NCBI GenBank assembly: GCA_963921355.3
Contig: OZ001190.1
Span: forward strand, 124,001 to 188,000
Direction: 5' to 3'
DNA from: CAWUEZ02 sp963921355
GTDB taxonomy: Bacteria > Pseudomonadota > Alphaproteobacteria > Thalassobaculales > Thalassobaculaceae
Length of the DNA: 64,000 nucleotides
Part shown: positions 25,407 through 32,780 of the stretch, one piece after another
Position numbering within the stretch: position 1 is the first letter of the stretch
Layout of the letters: every line of letters starts with the position of its first letter
Notes under the pieces: generated by a model
The model's input: only the letters and a program-made list of their open reading frames with translations
What the model was told of the DNA's origin: nothing
Databases searched by the model: none
Position numbers and translations under genes: made by a program

Positions 25407-26210
25407 ATGACGGAACCGATCGACGCCGAGACCATCGCCGCCTTCCGCCGGGACGGCGCTGTGAAGCTGACGGGCGTCTTCGACCGCGCGTGGATCGACA
25501 CGCTGCGCGACGGCGTATATCGGAACATGGCGCAACCCGGACAGTACGGCCGCCAGTTCACCGCCCCGGGTGGGCCGGGCGGCTTTTTCGGTGACTACTG
25601 CAACTGGCACCGCATTCCCGAATACGAGCGCTTTCTGAAGGACTCTCCCGCCGCTGACATGGCCGGCGCGTTGATGGGATCTCCAACCGTGGTTCTGTTT
25701 CACGAGCATGTCCTGGTGAAGGAACCCGGAACCGTCGAACGCACACCCTGGCACCATGACCTCCCCTACTACTGTGTCGAGGGGTCGCAAACCTGTTCGC
25801 TCTGGGTTCCGCTGGATCCGGTTCCGCGGTCCGTGGGTGTCGAATTTGTCGCCGGGTCGCACCTGTGGGGGCGGCGGTTCATGCCGACCAAGTTCAAGGG
25901 CGAGGCCTACGACCGGTCCGATACCGGCCTTGAGCCGTTACCCGACATCGATGCCGAGCGCGACAGCCACACCCTGCTCGGCTGGGATGTCGAACCGGGA
26001 GATGCCATCGCGTTCTCCTTTCTGACGATCCACGGAGCACCCGGAAACCCGCAACCGGCGGCGCGCCGTCGCGCCTTCGCCGCCCGCTTTTGCGGCGCCG
26101 ACGTGGTCTACGCCGAGCGTCAGGGCGAGACCTCTCCGCCCTTTCCCGACATCGGACTGCACGACGGAGATCTGCTGCGCGGCCCGGACTTCCCGGTCCT
26201 GCGAGGCTGA
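25407..26210 (+). CDS. Phytanoyl-CoA dioxygenase (PhyH) family protein
   Basis: A 267-residue Fe(II)/2-oxoglutarate-dependent oxygenase. The first metal ligands lie in RTPWHHDLPYYCV (HxD), the distal His in FLTIHGAPGNPQ, and the 2-oxoglutarate Arg probably in ARRRAFAARFCG. The PhyH fold hydroxylates varied substrates, including ectoine, chlorinated compounds and acyl-CoAs, and the substrate here is not evident. GGAGG lies 10 bp before the ATG. Citramalate synthase follows after 115 bp. Confidence 0.85.
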   Translation: MTEPIDAETIAAFRRDGAVKLTGVFDRAWIDTLRDGVYRNMAQPGQYGRQFTAPGGPGGFFGDYCNWHRIPEYERFLKDSPAADMAGALMGSPTVVLFHEHVLVKEPGTVERTPWHHDLPYYCVEGSQTCSLWVPLDPVPRSVGVEFVAGSHLWGRRFMPTKFKGEAYDRSDTGLEPLPDIDAERDSHTLLGWDVEPGDAIAFSFLTIHGAPGNPQPAARRRAFAARFCGADVVYAERQGETSPPFPDIGLHDGDLLRGPDFPVLRG

Positions 26211-26325
26211 AACCCGCCGGCTTGCCTGATCGCCGCCGCTTGCCGCTGCCGGTCGGCGCTGCTAATGGTGCGCCGAATTCCCGTGAACCGTAAGACCGCC
26301 CGCCCTCCGGGCCGGGAGAGGCCCG

Positions 26326-28005
26326 ATGACCGACGCCACCGCTGCCGCCGACCCAGCCGCCGCCGACCCAGCCGCTACCGACCGGGGCGCTGATCCCGAT
26401 CGGGTCTTTCTGTTCGACACGACCCTGCGGGACGGGCAGCAGACCCGAGGTGTGGATTTCACAGTCGCGGACAAGGTCGCGATCGCCCGGGCGCTGAACG
26501 ATCTGGGCGTCGACTACGTGGAAGGCGGCTGGCCCGGAGCCAATCCGACAGATGACCGGTTCTTCGCCGAACCGCCCGAACTCGACGCCGCCCGGCTGGT
26601 CGCCTTCGGCATGACCCGTCGGCCAGGCCGCAGCGTCGAGAACGATCCGGGCCTCGCCGGCCTGCTGGATGCCCGGGTCCCGGCGATCTGCCTTGTCGGC
26701 AAGACCTGGGATTTCCATGTCGATGTGGCCCTGGAGATCGACCGGGATGAGAACGTCGCCATGATCCGCGACAGCATTGCCCGGGTGGCCGCCGTCGGGC
26801 GCGAGGCCATGTTCGACTGCGAGCATTTCTTCGATGGCTACAAGGCCAATCCGGAGTACGCGCTTGCTTGTGCGCAAGCGGCCTATGACGCCGGCGCCCG
26901 CTGGGTTGTGCTGTGCGATACCAACGGCGGAACCCTGCCGCATGAGGTCGAGGCCATCGTCGCCGAGGTTGCCCGACTGGTGCCTGGCCAGCGGCTCGGC
27001 ATTCACTGCCACAACGACACCGGAAACGCGGTGGCAAACTCGCTGGCGGCGGTGCGCGCAGGCGCGCGCCAGGTTCAGGGGACGATCAATGGCCTCGGCG
27101 AGCGCTGCGGCAATGCCGACATGATGTCGGTCATTCCCAACCTGGTGCTCAAAATGGGACTGAAAACCGGAGTCGCCCCGGACCGGTTGAAATCGCTGAC
27201 ATCGGTGTCGCGCATGCTGGACAACCGGTTGAACCGGCCCAGCGACCCGCACCGGGCCTTTGTCGGGGCCGCGGCCTTCGCCCACAAGGGCGGTCTGCAC
27301 GTCTCGGCCGTCCAGAAGGATCCGGTCACCTACGAGCACATTGACCCCGCCGGCGTCGGGAATCAGCGCCATATCCTGGTTTCGGACCAGGCCGGCCGCT
27401 CCAACATCCTGGCGCGCTTCGCCGAAATCGGTGTCGAGATCGATCCGGCCCACCCGAAGATCCAGCGGCTGGTTGACGAAGTTAAAGACAAGGAATTCCT
27501 CGGCTACGCGTTCGACAGCGCCGAGGCCAGTTTCGAGCTGCTGGCCCGCCGGCTCATCGACAGCGTACCGGATTATTTCACCATCGAGCGTTGGCGGGTG
27601 ATGGACGAACGCCGGTTCAACGCCCGGGGCCAGCTGGTGATCGAGTCGGAAGCGACCGCGACCGTGACGGTGGCAGGCGACGCCCATCACGAGGTTGCGG
27701 TCGGCAACGGCCCGGTGAACGCGCTCGACACTGCCATTCGCAAAGCCTTGACGCCGCACCTTCCCACCATCGTCGACATGCGGTTGATCGATTACAAAGT
27801 TCGGATTCTGCCGCCTTCCAAGGATGGCGACGGCACCGACGCCATCACCCGGGTGATGATCGAAAGTGCCGACGGCGATGGACACACCTGGAGGACGGTC
27901 GGCGTCAGCCCCAACATTATCGACGCGTCGATTGCCGCCCTGTCCGACGCGATCACCTGGAAGCTGTTGCGTGACGGGGTCGCGCCGGCCGCGGACGCCG
28001 ACTGA
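26326..28005 (+). CDS. cimA: Citramalate synthase
   Basis: A 559-residue enzyme of the DRE-TIM metallolyase family, which condenses pyruvate and acetyl-CoA to (R)-citramalate for isoleucine synthesis. It begins with an Ala/Asp-rich leader containing a 15-bp tandem duplication, then the signature FDTTLRDGQQTRGVDFT. The metal ligands lie in GIHCHNDTGNAVANS, and a GLGERCGNADM motif is present. The C-terminal LeuA-type regulatory domain extends to the end (NVIDASIAALSDAI). CimA rather than LeuA is indicated by DGQQTRGVDFT and by EGGWPGANPTDDRFF. trmJ follows after 3 bp. Confidence 0.92.
   Translation: MTDATAAADPAAADPAATDRGADPDRVFLFDTTLRDGQQTRGVDFTVADKVAIARALNDLGVDYVEGGWPGANPTDDRFFAEPPELDAARLVAFGMTRRPGRSVENDPGLAGLLDARVPAICLVGKTWDFHVDVALEIDRDENVAMIRDSIARVAAVGREAMFDCEHFFDGYKANPEYALACAQAAYDAGARWVVLCDTNGGTLPHEVEAIVAEVARLVPGQRLGIHCHNDTGNAVANSLAAVRAGARQVQGTINGLGERCGNADMMSVIPNLVLKMGLKTGVAPDRLKSLTSVSRMLDNRLNRPSDPHRAFVGAAAFAHKGGLHVSAVQKDPVTYEHIDPAGVGNQRHILVSDQAGRSNILARFAEIGVEIDPAHPKIQRLVDEVKDKEFLGYAFDSAEASFELLARRLIDSVPDYFTIERWRVMDERRFNARGQLVIESEATATVTVAGDAHHEVAVGNGPVNALDTAIRKALTPHLPTIVDMRLIDYKVRILPPSKDGDGTDAITRVMIESADGDGHTWRTVGVSPNIIDASIAALSDAITWKLLRDGVAPAADAD
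26344..26373. repeat. Two tandem 15-bp repeats at the start of cimA
   Basis: GCCGCCGACCCAGCC occurs twice without a gap (26344-26358, 26359-26373). It encodes the repeated AADPA in the N-terminal leader of citramalate synthase. Confidence 0.85.
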
Positions 28006-28008
28006 GCC

Positions 28009-28773
28009 ATGGCTGGAACCGATCGCACGCGCGGGGCCGTCGAAGCGGGACCGGCCATCGTTCTTGTCGAACCGCAGCTCGGTGAGAACATCGGCGCCTG
28101 CGCCCGCGCGATGCTGAACTGCGGCCTGAGCGACATGCGTCTGGTCAGTCCGCGCGACGGCTGGCCGAACCCCGCCGCCGAGGCCATGGCAGCCGGCGCC
28201 GTCGAGGTTCTCGCGCAGGCACGGGTCTATGACACCACGGCAGAGGCCTGCGGCGACCTAACCTACGTGCTGGCGACCACGGCCCGCTCCCGGGGCGTGG
28301 CCAAGCCGGCGCTTGTTCCCCGCCAAGCCGCCCGTGAATTGCGCCGACGAGTGAAGGCGGAGCAGGCCGTCGGCGTGCTGTTCGGCCCGGAAAGGGCCGG
28401 CCTCGTGAACGAGGATGTCACCCTCAGCGACGCCGTCATCACCGTGCCGCTGAACCCGTGCTTCTCGTCGCTCAATCTCGCTCAGGCCTTGCTTCTGATC
28501 GGCTACGAGTGGTTCCAGTCGGGGGATGAGACGCTGGCGGTCCAGGTCATGAGCGAAAGCCCGCCCGCCACCGTCGAAACCCGGGAGTTCTTTTTCACCC
28601 GGCTCGAATCGGAGCTCGAGGACGCCGGCTTCTTCTATCCGGAGCACCTGGGCCCGACGATGAAGCGCAATCTGCGGACGCTCTTCACCCGAGCCGGGTT
28701 GAGCGACCAGGAAGTGCAGACCCTTCACGGCGCGCTCAAGTCGCTCTCGGGCAAGCGTCCGCGCCACAGCTGA
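28009..28773 (+). CDS. trmJ: tRNA 2'-O-methyltransferase TrmJ (SPOUT family)
   Basis: A 254-residue SpoU/TrmH-type methyltransferase that methylates the 2'-OH of position 32 in several tRNAs. The N-terminal motif VLVEPQLGENIGACARAM, the central GVLFGPERAGL and the C-terminal knot VPLNPCFSSLNLAQAL are diagnostic for TrmJ. A C-terminal helical region follows the knot. The ATG starts 3 bp after the cimA stop, so the two genes are co-transcribed. Confidence 0.93.
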   Translation: MAGTDRTRGAVEAGPAIVLVEPQLGENIGACARAMLNCGLSDMRLVSPRDGWPNPAAEAMAAGAVEVLAQARVYDTTAEACGDLTYVLATTARSRGVAKPALVPRQAARELRRRVKAEQAVGVLFGPERAGLVNEDVTLSDAVITVPLNPCFSSLNLAQALLLIGYEWFQSGDETLAVQVMSESPPATVETREFFFTRLESELEDAGFFYPEHLGPTMKRNLRTLFTRAGLSDQEVQTLHGALKSLSGKRPRHS

Positions 28774-28816
28774 CGCCCCGCGCGCGACCGGCAAGCGGAG
28801 CAGCCGTGCCGGCGAC

Positions 28817-29371
28817 TCAAATGGCCGGATCGCGATCCGCTTCCGGCGGTGAACCCAGGAAATAGATGGCCGACAGGACCATTGCTCCCGCCGTGCCGCC
28901 ATAGGACAGGGGCAGGAGCAGACGCTCAGCCCAGATGTGTTCACGGAAATGGAAGCGGTCGAGAAACGTTCCTTCCCGGCGATAGGCAAGGCCGGTCCTG
29001 GCGGCCAGAAGATAGGGTTGCAGGATTTGTTCACGGGCGTCGGTGAGGCCGATCTCCCCCATGGTCTTGCCGGTATCGTCGCGCCCGGTCCGGTCGGCAA
29101 CCCAGGTTCCGACAACACGGAACCGGATGTCGGAGAACGGCGGAACGACGTCGACCAGGATGAGGTGCGAGAGCCAGGGCACCAGTTCCGCCGGATCGAT
29201 ATCGGTGCGGTCGGGCATTGCCCGGCCGTCAGACCGGTCGGACCAATAGCGATAGAGGCCCTGCAGTTCCGGGTGCTTCAGGTCCAGCGCCCGATGAACC
29301 CGAGCCGGCGGCAACGATCGGGCGGTCGAATCCGGTAATGTCGAATACGGTAATGTCGAATACGGTGTCAT
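28817..29371 (-). CDS. PAS domain protein (PAS_5 family), copy 2
   Basis: A 184-residue cytosolic protein with one PAS_5 fold: LQGLYRYWSDRSDGRAMPDRTDIDPAEL, HLILVDVVPPFSDIRFRVVGTWV and TGRDDTGKTMGEIGL. The N-terminus carries a duplicated peptide (YSTLPYSTLPDST) made by three near-identical 15-bp tandem repeats (29326-29370) that run into the start codon, so start position and N-terminal length may vary among strains. GGAAG lies ~15 bp upstream. It is convergent with trmJ. Confidence 0.8.
   Translation of the reverse strand: MTPYSTLPYSTLPDSTARSLPPARVHRALDLKHPELQGLYRYWSDRSDGRAMPDRTDIDPAELVPWLSHLILVDVVPPFSDIRFRVVGTWVADRTGRDDTGKTMGEIGLTDAREQILQPYLLAARTGLAYRREGTFLDRFHFREHIWAERLLLPLSYGGTAGAMVLSAIYFLGSPPEADRDPAI
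29326..29370. repeat. Three tandem 15-bp repeats at the start of a PAS gene
   Basis: TCGAAT(C/A)CGGTAATG occurs at 29326-29340 and 29341-29355, and a third, partly diverged copy lies at 29356-29370, ending at the start codon of the PAS gene on the minus strand. The unit length is a multiple of three, so copy-number change would alter the protein N-terminus without a frameshift. Confidence 0.8.
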
Positions 29372-29455
29372 GACGATCGGACTGGCTTCCCCTTGAAGTC
29401 TGCCAATGAAAATGACGGCAAATCTCGCAAGTGCGAGAAAAAAAGCGTCACATGT

Positions 29456-29483
29456 TTGACAATTCGGCCCGCATACGTATAAC
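29456..29483 (+). promoter_or_regulatory. Predicted sigma-70 promoter of rpsD
   Basis: TTGACA (29456-29461), 16 bp, TATAAC (29478-29483). Both hexamers are near consensus, and the site lies ~130 bp before rpsD, leaving a leader long enough for S4-type autoregulation, though no such structure was identified. Confidence 0.65.
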
Positions 29484-29611
29484 CCGGCGCATTCCTGAGT
29501 AAGTGGAGCGACGCAAACGGCGCGTTCCCGGCCCGGAACCGCGAGGTCTCCGGATCACCTCATCGGGACAACAGGCCCGCCAGCGCGGGCGCAAGAAACA
29601 GGAGAGTTGCG

Positions 29612-30226
29612 ATGGCCAAGCGCGTCGCCGCCAAGCATAAGATTGATCGCCGCCTCGGGGTTAACCTCTGGGGCCGCCCGAAATCCCCGATCAACAACCG
29701 TGAGTACGGCCCCGGCCAGCATGGCCAGCGTCGCCGCAAGCCGACCGACTTCGGCGTTCAGCTGATGGCTAAGCAGAAGCTGAAGGGCTACTACGGGAAC
29801 ATCGGGGAGAAGCAGTTCCGCAAGTACTACGCCGAGGCTGTGCGCCGGAAAGGCGACACCGGCGAGAACCTGATCGGCATTCTGGAAACCCGCCTGGACG
29901 CCGTCGTCTATCGGATGAAGTTCGTCCCGACGGTCTTCGCGGCCCGTCAGCTCGTGAACCACGGCCACGTCAAGGTCAACGGCAAGCGGGTCACCATTCC
30001 CTCGTTCCTGGTCCGCACCGGTGACGTGGTAGAGGTCAAAGAGAAGTCCCGTGAACTGCCGGTCGTTCTGGAAGGGGTCCAGTCGAACGAGCGTGACGTT
30101 CCGGAATACCTCGATGTGGACCACGCCAAGATGTCCGGCACCTTCGTGCGGGTGCCGAAACTCGAGGACGTTCCCTATCCGGTTCAGATGGAACCGAACC
30201 TGGTGGTCGAGTTCTACTCCCGCTGA
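29612..30226 (+). CDS. rpsD: 30S ribosomal protein S4
   Basis: A 204-residue primary rRNA-binding protein that nucleates 30S assembly. MAKRVAAKHKIDRRLGVNLWGRPKSP and the RNA-binding S4 domain (LETRLDAVVYRMKF, RQLVNHGHVKVNGKRV) are full length. AGGAGAG precedes the ATG. It is a single gene outside the alpha operon, as usual in Alphaproteobacteria, and a terminator follows. Confidence 0.98.
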   Translation: MAKRVAAKHKIDRRLGVNLWGRPKSPINNREYGPGQHGQRRRKPTDFGVQLMAKQKLKGYYGNIGEKQFRKYYAEAVRRKGDTGENLIGILETRLDAVVYRMKFVPTVFAARQLVNHGHVKVNGKRVTIPSFLVRTGDVVEVKEKSRELPVVLEGVQSNERDVPEYLDVDHAKMSGTFVRVPKLEDVPYPVQMEPNLVVEFYSR

Positions 30227-30250
30227 ACGAACGCCCTTTTTCGCGTTATA

Positions 30251-30280
30251 CGGCCGATCCTCTGGATCGGCCGTTTTCGT
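30251..30280 (+). terminator. Rho-independent terminator after rpsD
   Basis: CGGCCGATCC (30251-30260) pairs with GGATCGGCCG (30264-30273) around a TCT loop, followed by TTTTCGTT. It is located 24 bp after the rpsD stop. Confidence 0.88.
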
Positions 30281-30384
30281 TCTGGCTCGCCGATCACACG
30301 CTAACGATTTGTTCAGCGCCCCTCCGGCATATAGTTTGCATTGTAGAGATCGTAGAGGGACATAGGTTGGGGGCACTCAGTCGC

Positions 30385-31695
30385 ATGGCAACGACCGGCC
30401 CTGCGGCACCGATTCTGGTCCGCCAGGGGATTCGAGAGCATCAACTCGGCCGCCTTGACTCGGCAGCGGAGCTTTACGGGCAGGCCATCGACCTTGACCC
30501 GACTGAACCGGACGCCCTGAATCTGCTCGGCACCCTGCGCCTGCAGCAGGGCACGATCGAGCAGGCCGTGCCCCTGTCGATCAAGGCTGTGCTGTCCGAC
30601 CCGCGATCCTTCACCGCCTACAACAATCTCGGATTGATTCTGAAACACGCCGGGCACAACGGCGCGGCCGCGCTGTGCTACCGAAAGGCGCTGGCGATCC
30701 ACCAGGACTTCGCCGACGCGCATAGCAATCTCGGGGTCGTCCTCAAGGCGGAGGGCCAGACCCTGGCCGCCATCGACCACTACAAGAAAGCCGTCGACCT
30801 TCAGCCGGATCTGGGCGAGGCCTACAACAACCTGGCCAACGCCTATCAGGAGATCGGCGAGCTGCCCGAGGCTGTCGAAGCCTACATGTCGGCGGCCGAG
30901 CACATGCCGGACAGCGACACGATCCACTACAACGTCGGAATGCTGCTGGATCGCCAGGGACACAGTGCGAAGGCCCTGTATCACCTGCGCAGGTCGCTGG
31001 AGCTGAACCCAGGGCGATCGGATGCCAAACACATGGTCGCCGCCCTGGAGGGAACGACCACCGACAACGCACCGCCCGACTATGTGCGGGCGCTGTTCGA
31101 CGACTATGCCCCTCGGTTCGAGGCGCATCTGGTCGGCGATCTCCAATATCGCACCCACCGCGACCTGATCGCCCTGATCGACGTGCACCGGCGCGCCCGG
31201 CGATTCGAGCATGCGGTCGATCTCGGCTGTGGGACCGGGCTGATGGGCCAGGGTATACGGACGTTTGTCGACGATCTCCAGGGCGTCGACCTGTCGGCCC
31301 GCATGCTGCGACAGGCCGAACGGAAGGAGCTCTACGATCGGCTGGTCGAGGCTGATATCCGGACCTTCCTGGCCTCGATGGACCAGACTGCCGACCTGAT
31401 CGTTGCCAGCGACGTGTTCGTCTACTTCGGAGCGCTCGACGACACGGTCGAGCAGATCGGCCGCGCCTGCGCGCCGGGCGGCTTCTTCGCCTTCTCCGTC
31501 GAAGCGGAGCCCCCGGAGGCCCGCTGGGTGTTGCGACCATCCGGGCGCTACGGGCACGGCGACGGCTACATCACCGAGATCCTACATGCCAACGGGTTCT
31601 CTATCATCGAACGGCTGCGCACGACCCTGCGGCAGGATCGCGGCAAGCCGATCCTCGGCATCGCCTATCTGGCGGTTAAAGCCCGCACCGACTAG
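30385..31695 (+). CDS. TPR-repeat methyltransferase
   Basis: A 436-residue protein with two parts. Residues ~10-225 hold about six TPR units (NNLGLILKHAGHNGAAALCYRKAL, SNLGVVLKAEGQTLAAIDHYKKA, NNLANAYQEIGELPEAVEAY). Residues ~255-420 are a class I SAM methyltransferase: VDLGCGTGLMGQGIR and ADLIVASDVFVYFGAL. It resembles COG4976 'TPR repeat methyltransferases', whose substrate is unknown. ATG 30385 is preferred over a TTG at 30367. Its stop overlaps the stop of the convergent DUF3592 gene by 4 bp. Confidence 0.85.
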   Translation: MATTGPAAPILVRQGIREHQLGRLDSAAELYGQAIDLDPTEPDALNLLGTLRLQQGTIEQAVPLSIKAVLSDPRSFTAYNNLGLILKHAGHNGAAALCYRKALAIHQDFADAHSNLGVVLKAEGQTLAAIDHYKKAVDLQPDLGEAYNNLANAYQEIGELPEAVEAYMSAAEHMPDSDTIHYNVGMLLDRQGHSAKALYHLRRSLELNPGRSDAKHMVAALEGTTTDNAPPDYVRALFDDYAPRFEAHLVGDLQYRTHRDLIALIDVHRRARRFEHAVDLGCGTGLMGQGIRTFVDDLQGVDLSARMLRQAERKELYDRLVEADIRTFLASMDQTADLIVASDVFVYFGALDDTVEQIGRACAPGGFFAFSVEAEPPEARWVLRPSGRYGHGDGYITEILHANGFSIIERLRTTLRQDRGKPILGIAYLAVKARTD

Positions 31696-32156
31696 GCGTT
31701 CCCCGACTGAGCACCACGCCGCCGTCGCACCCCGATCGCGATCGTGATCACGCCGAAAGCGATCATCCACAACGGTAGAATCCAACGGTCGCGGGGATCC
31801 ATCAGGCGGACATCATTTGGCGAGGTCGGGTCGAACCCCACCGTCAGGATTTCTCCCGCGACCGTCGGTCTGTAGGTCTCGGCCACTGTGGCTGTCACCT
31901 CTCCGTCGGGAGTCGAGAACCGCACGGCCGGGCGATACAACAGAAAGCCCTCGCCCCGGTCGATGGTCTCGACCGCGACCACCTGCGCTTCCGCGCGTTC
32001 GGCGAGGAGAAGAAAGCCGACATGATCACTGATGCCCCACGCGCCGAGACCGAGCGCCAGCGCACCAATCAGAATCAGTGTTCGGGGGCGGATCGCGAAG
32101 CTGCGGGAACCGCCGAACAACCTGCTAGGCCGCTCCCTGGTTCGGCTGGACGTCAA
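31692..32156 (-). CDS. DUF3592 domain membrane protein
   Basis: A 154-residue protein with a transmembrane helix near residues 25-55 (LILIGALALGLGAWGI) and another near 125-145 (LPLWMIAFGVITIAIGV). Between them is the DUF3592 beta-rich domain: AEAQVVAVETIDRGEGF...YRPAVRFSTPDGEVTA. A basic tail follows. The function of the family is unknown. It lies downstream of bolA-grxD on the minus strand and overlaps the end of grxD by about 32 bp. Confidence 0.75.
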   Translation of the reverse strand: MTSSRTRERPSRLFGGSRSFAIRPRTLILIGALALGLGAWGISDHVGFLLLAERAEAQVVAVETIDRGEGFLLYRPAVRFSTPDGEVTATVAETYRPTVAGEILTVGFDPTSPNDVRLMDPRDRWILPLWMIAFGVITIAIGVRRRRGAQSGNA

Positions 32157-32475
32157 TCCCGCGGGTCTGCAGCATTTCCATCAGCTCGCCCGTCTCGAAC
32201 ATCTCACGGATGATGTCACAGCCGCCGACGAACTCGCCCTTCACGTAGAGCTGAGGAATGGTCGGCCAGCTCGAGTACTCCTTGATGCCTTCGCGCAGCG
32301 CCGGATCATCGAGCACGTTGATTCCGCGGAACTTGACGCCGAGGTGGCTGAGCACCTGAACGACCACCGCCGAGAATCCGCATTGCGGGAACACCGGCGT
32401 GCCCTTCATGAACAACACAACGTCACCGGCACCCACTTCCTGGTCGATCCGGTCCTTGAGGGCTTCGTCGAGCAT
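32125..32475 (-). CDS. grxD: Monothiol glutaredoxin (Grx4/GrxD family)
   Basis: A 116-residue CGFS-type glutaredoxin that binds and delivers [2Fe-2S] clusters. The active site is KGTPVFPQCGFSAVVVQVL, followed by WPTIPQLYVKGEFVGGCDII (glutathione-binding TVP-like TIP and GG). ATG 32475 is chosen because AAGGAGG lies ~9 bp before it and the homology begins there. It is encoded directly after bolA, and Grx4 and BolA proteins form [2Fe-2S]-bridged complexes, which fits the pairing. Confidence 0.96.
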   Translation of the reverse strand: MLDEALKDRIDQEVGAGDVVLFMKGTPVFPQCGFSAVVVQVLSHLGVKFRGINVLDDPALREGIKEYSSWPTIPQLYVKGEFVGGCDIIREMFETGELMEMLQTRGIDVQPNQGAA

Positions 32476-32509
32476 CCCCACAATCCTCCTTCTTAACGGG
32501 CTGCGCCGA

Positions 32510-32743
32510 TCACTCCGCCGCCGCCGTCTGCAGCGCAAGCGCGTGCAGCTCTGTTCCCATACGTCCCTGCAGGGCCTTGTACACCAATTGATGCTGCTGA
32601 ACCCGGTTCTTTCCCGCGAATTCAGCAGACACGACATGGCATGCATAGTGGTCACCATCGCCGCGCAGGTCTTCGATCGTTACCTGGGCGTCGGGCAACC
32701 CCTCTTTGATGAGGCGCTCGATCTCGCTCGCTTCCATTGCCAT
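32510..32743 (-). CDS. bolA: BolA family protein
   Basis: A 77-residue BolA-type protein: IERLIKEGLPDAQVTIEDLRGDGDHYACHVVSAEFAGKNRVQQHQLVYKALQGRMG (residues ~6-62), with the conserved His of the Fe-S interface. ATG 32743 has GAGGAGAG upstream. It acts with monothiol glutaredoxin in iron-sulfur handling. It lies between purL and grxD, a conserved alphaproteobacterial order. The purL stop is 38 bp upstream. Confidence 0.95.
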   Translation of the reverse strand: MAMEASEIERLIKEGLPDAQVTIEDLRGDGDHYACHVVSAEFAGKNRVQQHQLVYKALQGRMGTELHALALQTAAAE

Positions 32744-32780
32744 CGTCGTCTCTCCTCGCCGCCCGGGTGCTACCGGGCCG

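Noticed and set aside
29424..29437. CTCGCAAGTGCGAG hairpin before rpsD as a terminator
   Set aside because: It is followed by A, not T, on the plus strand, and preceded by T on the minus strand; no gene ends there.
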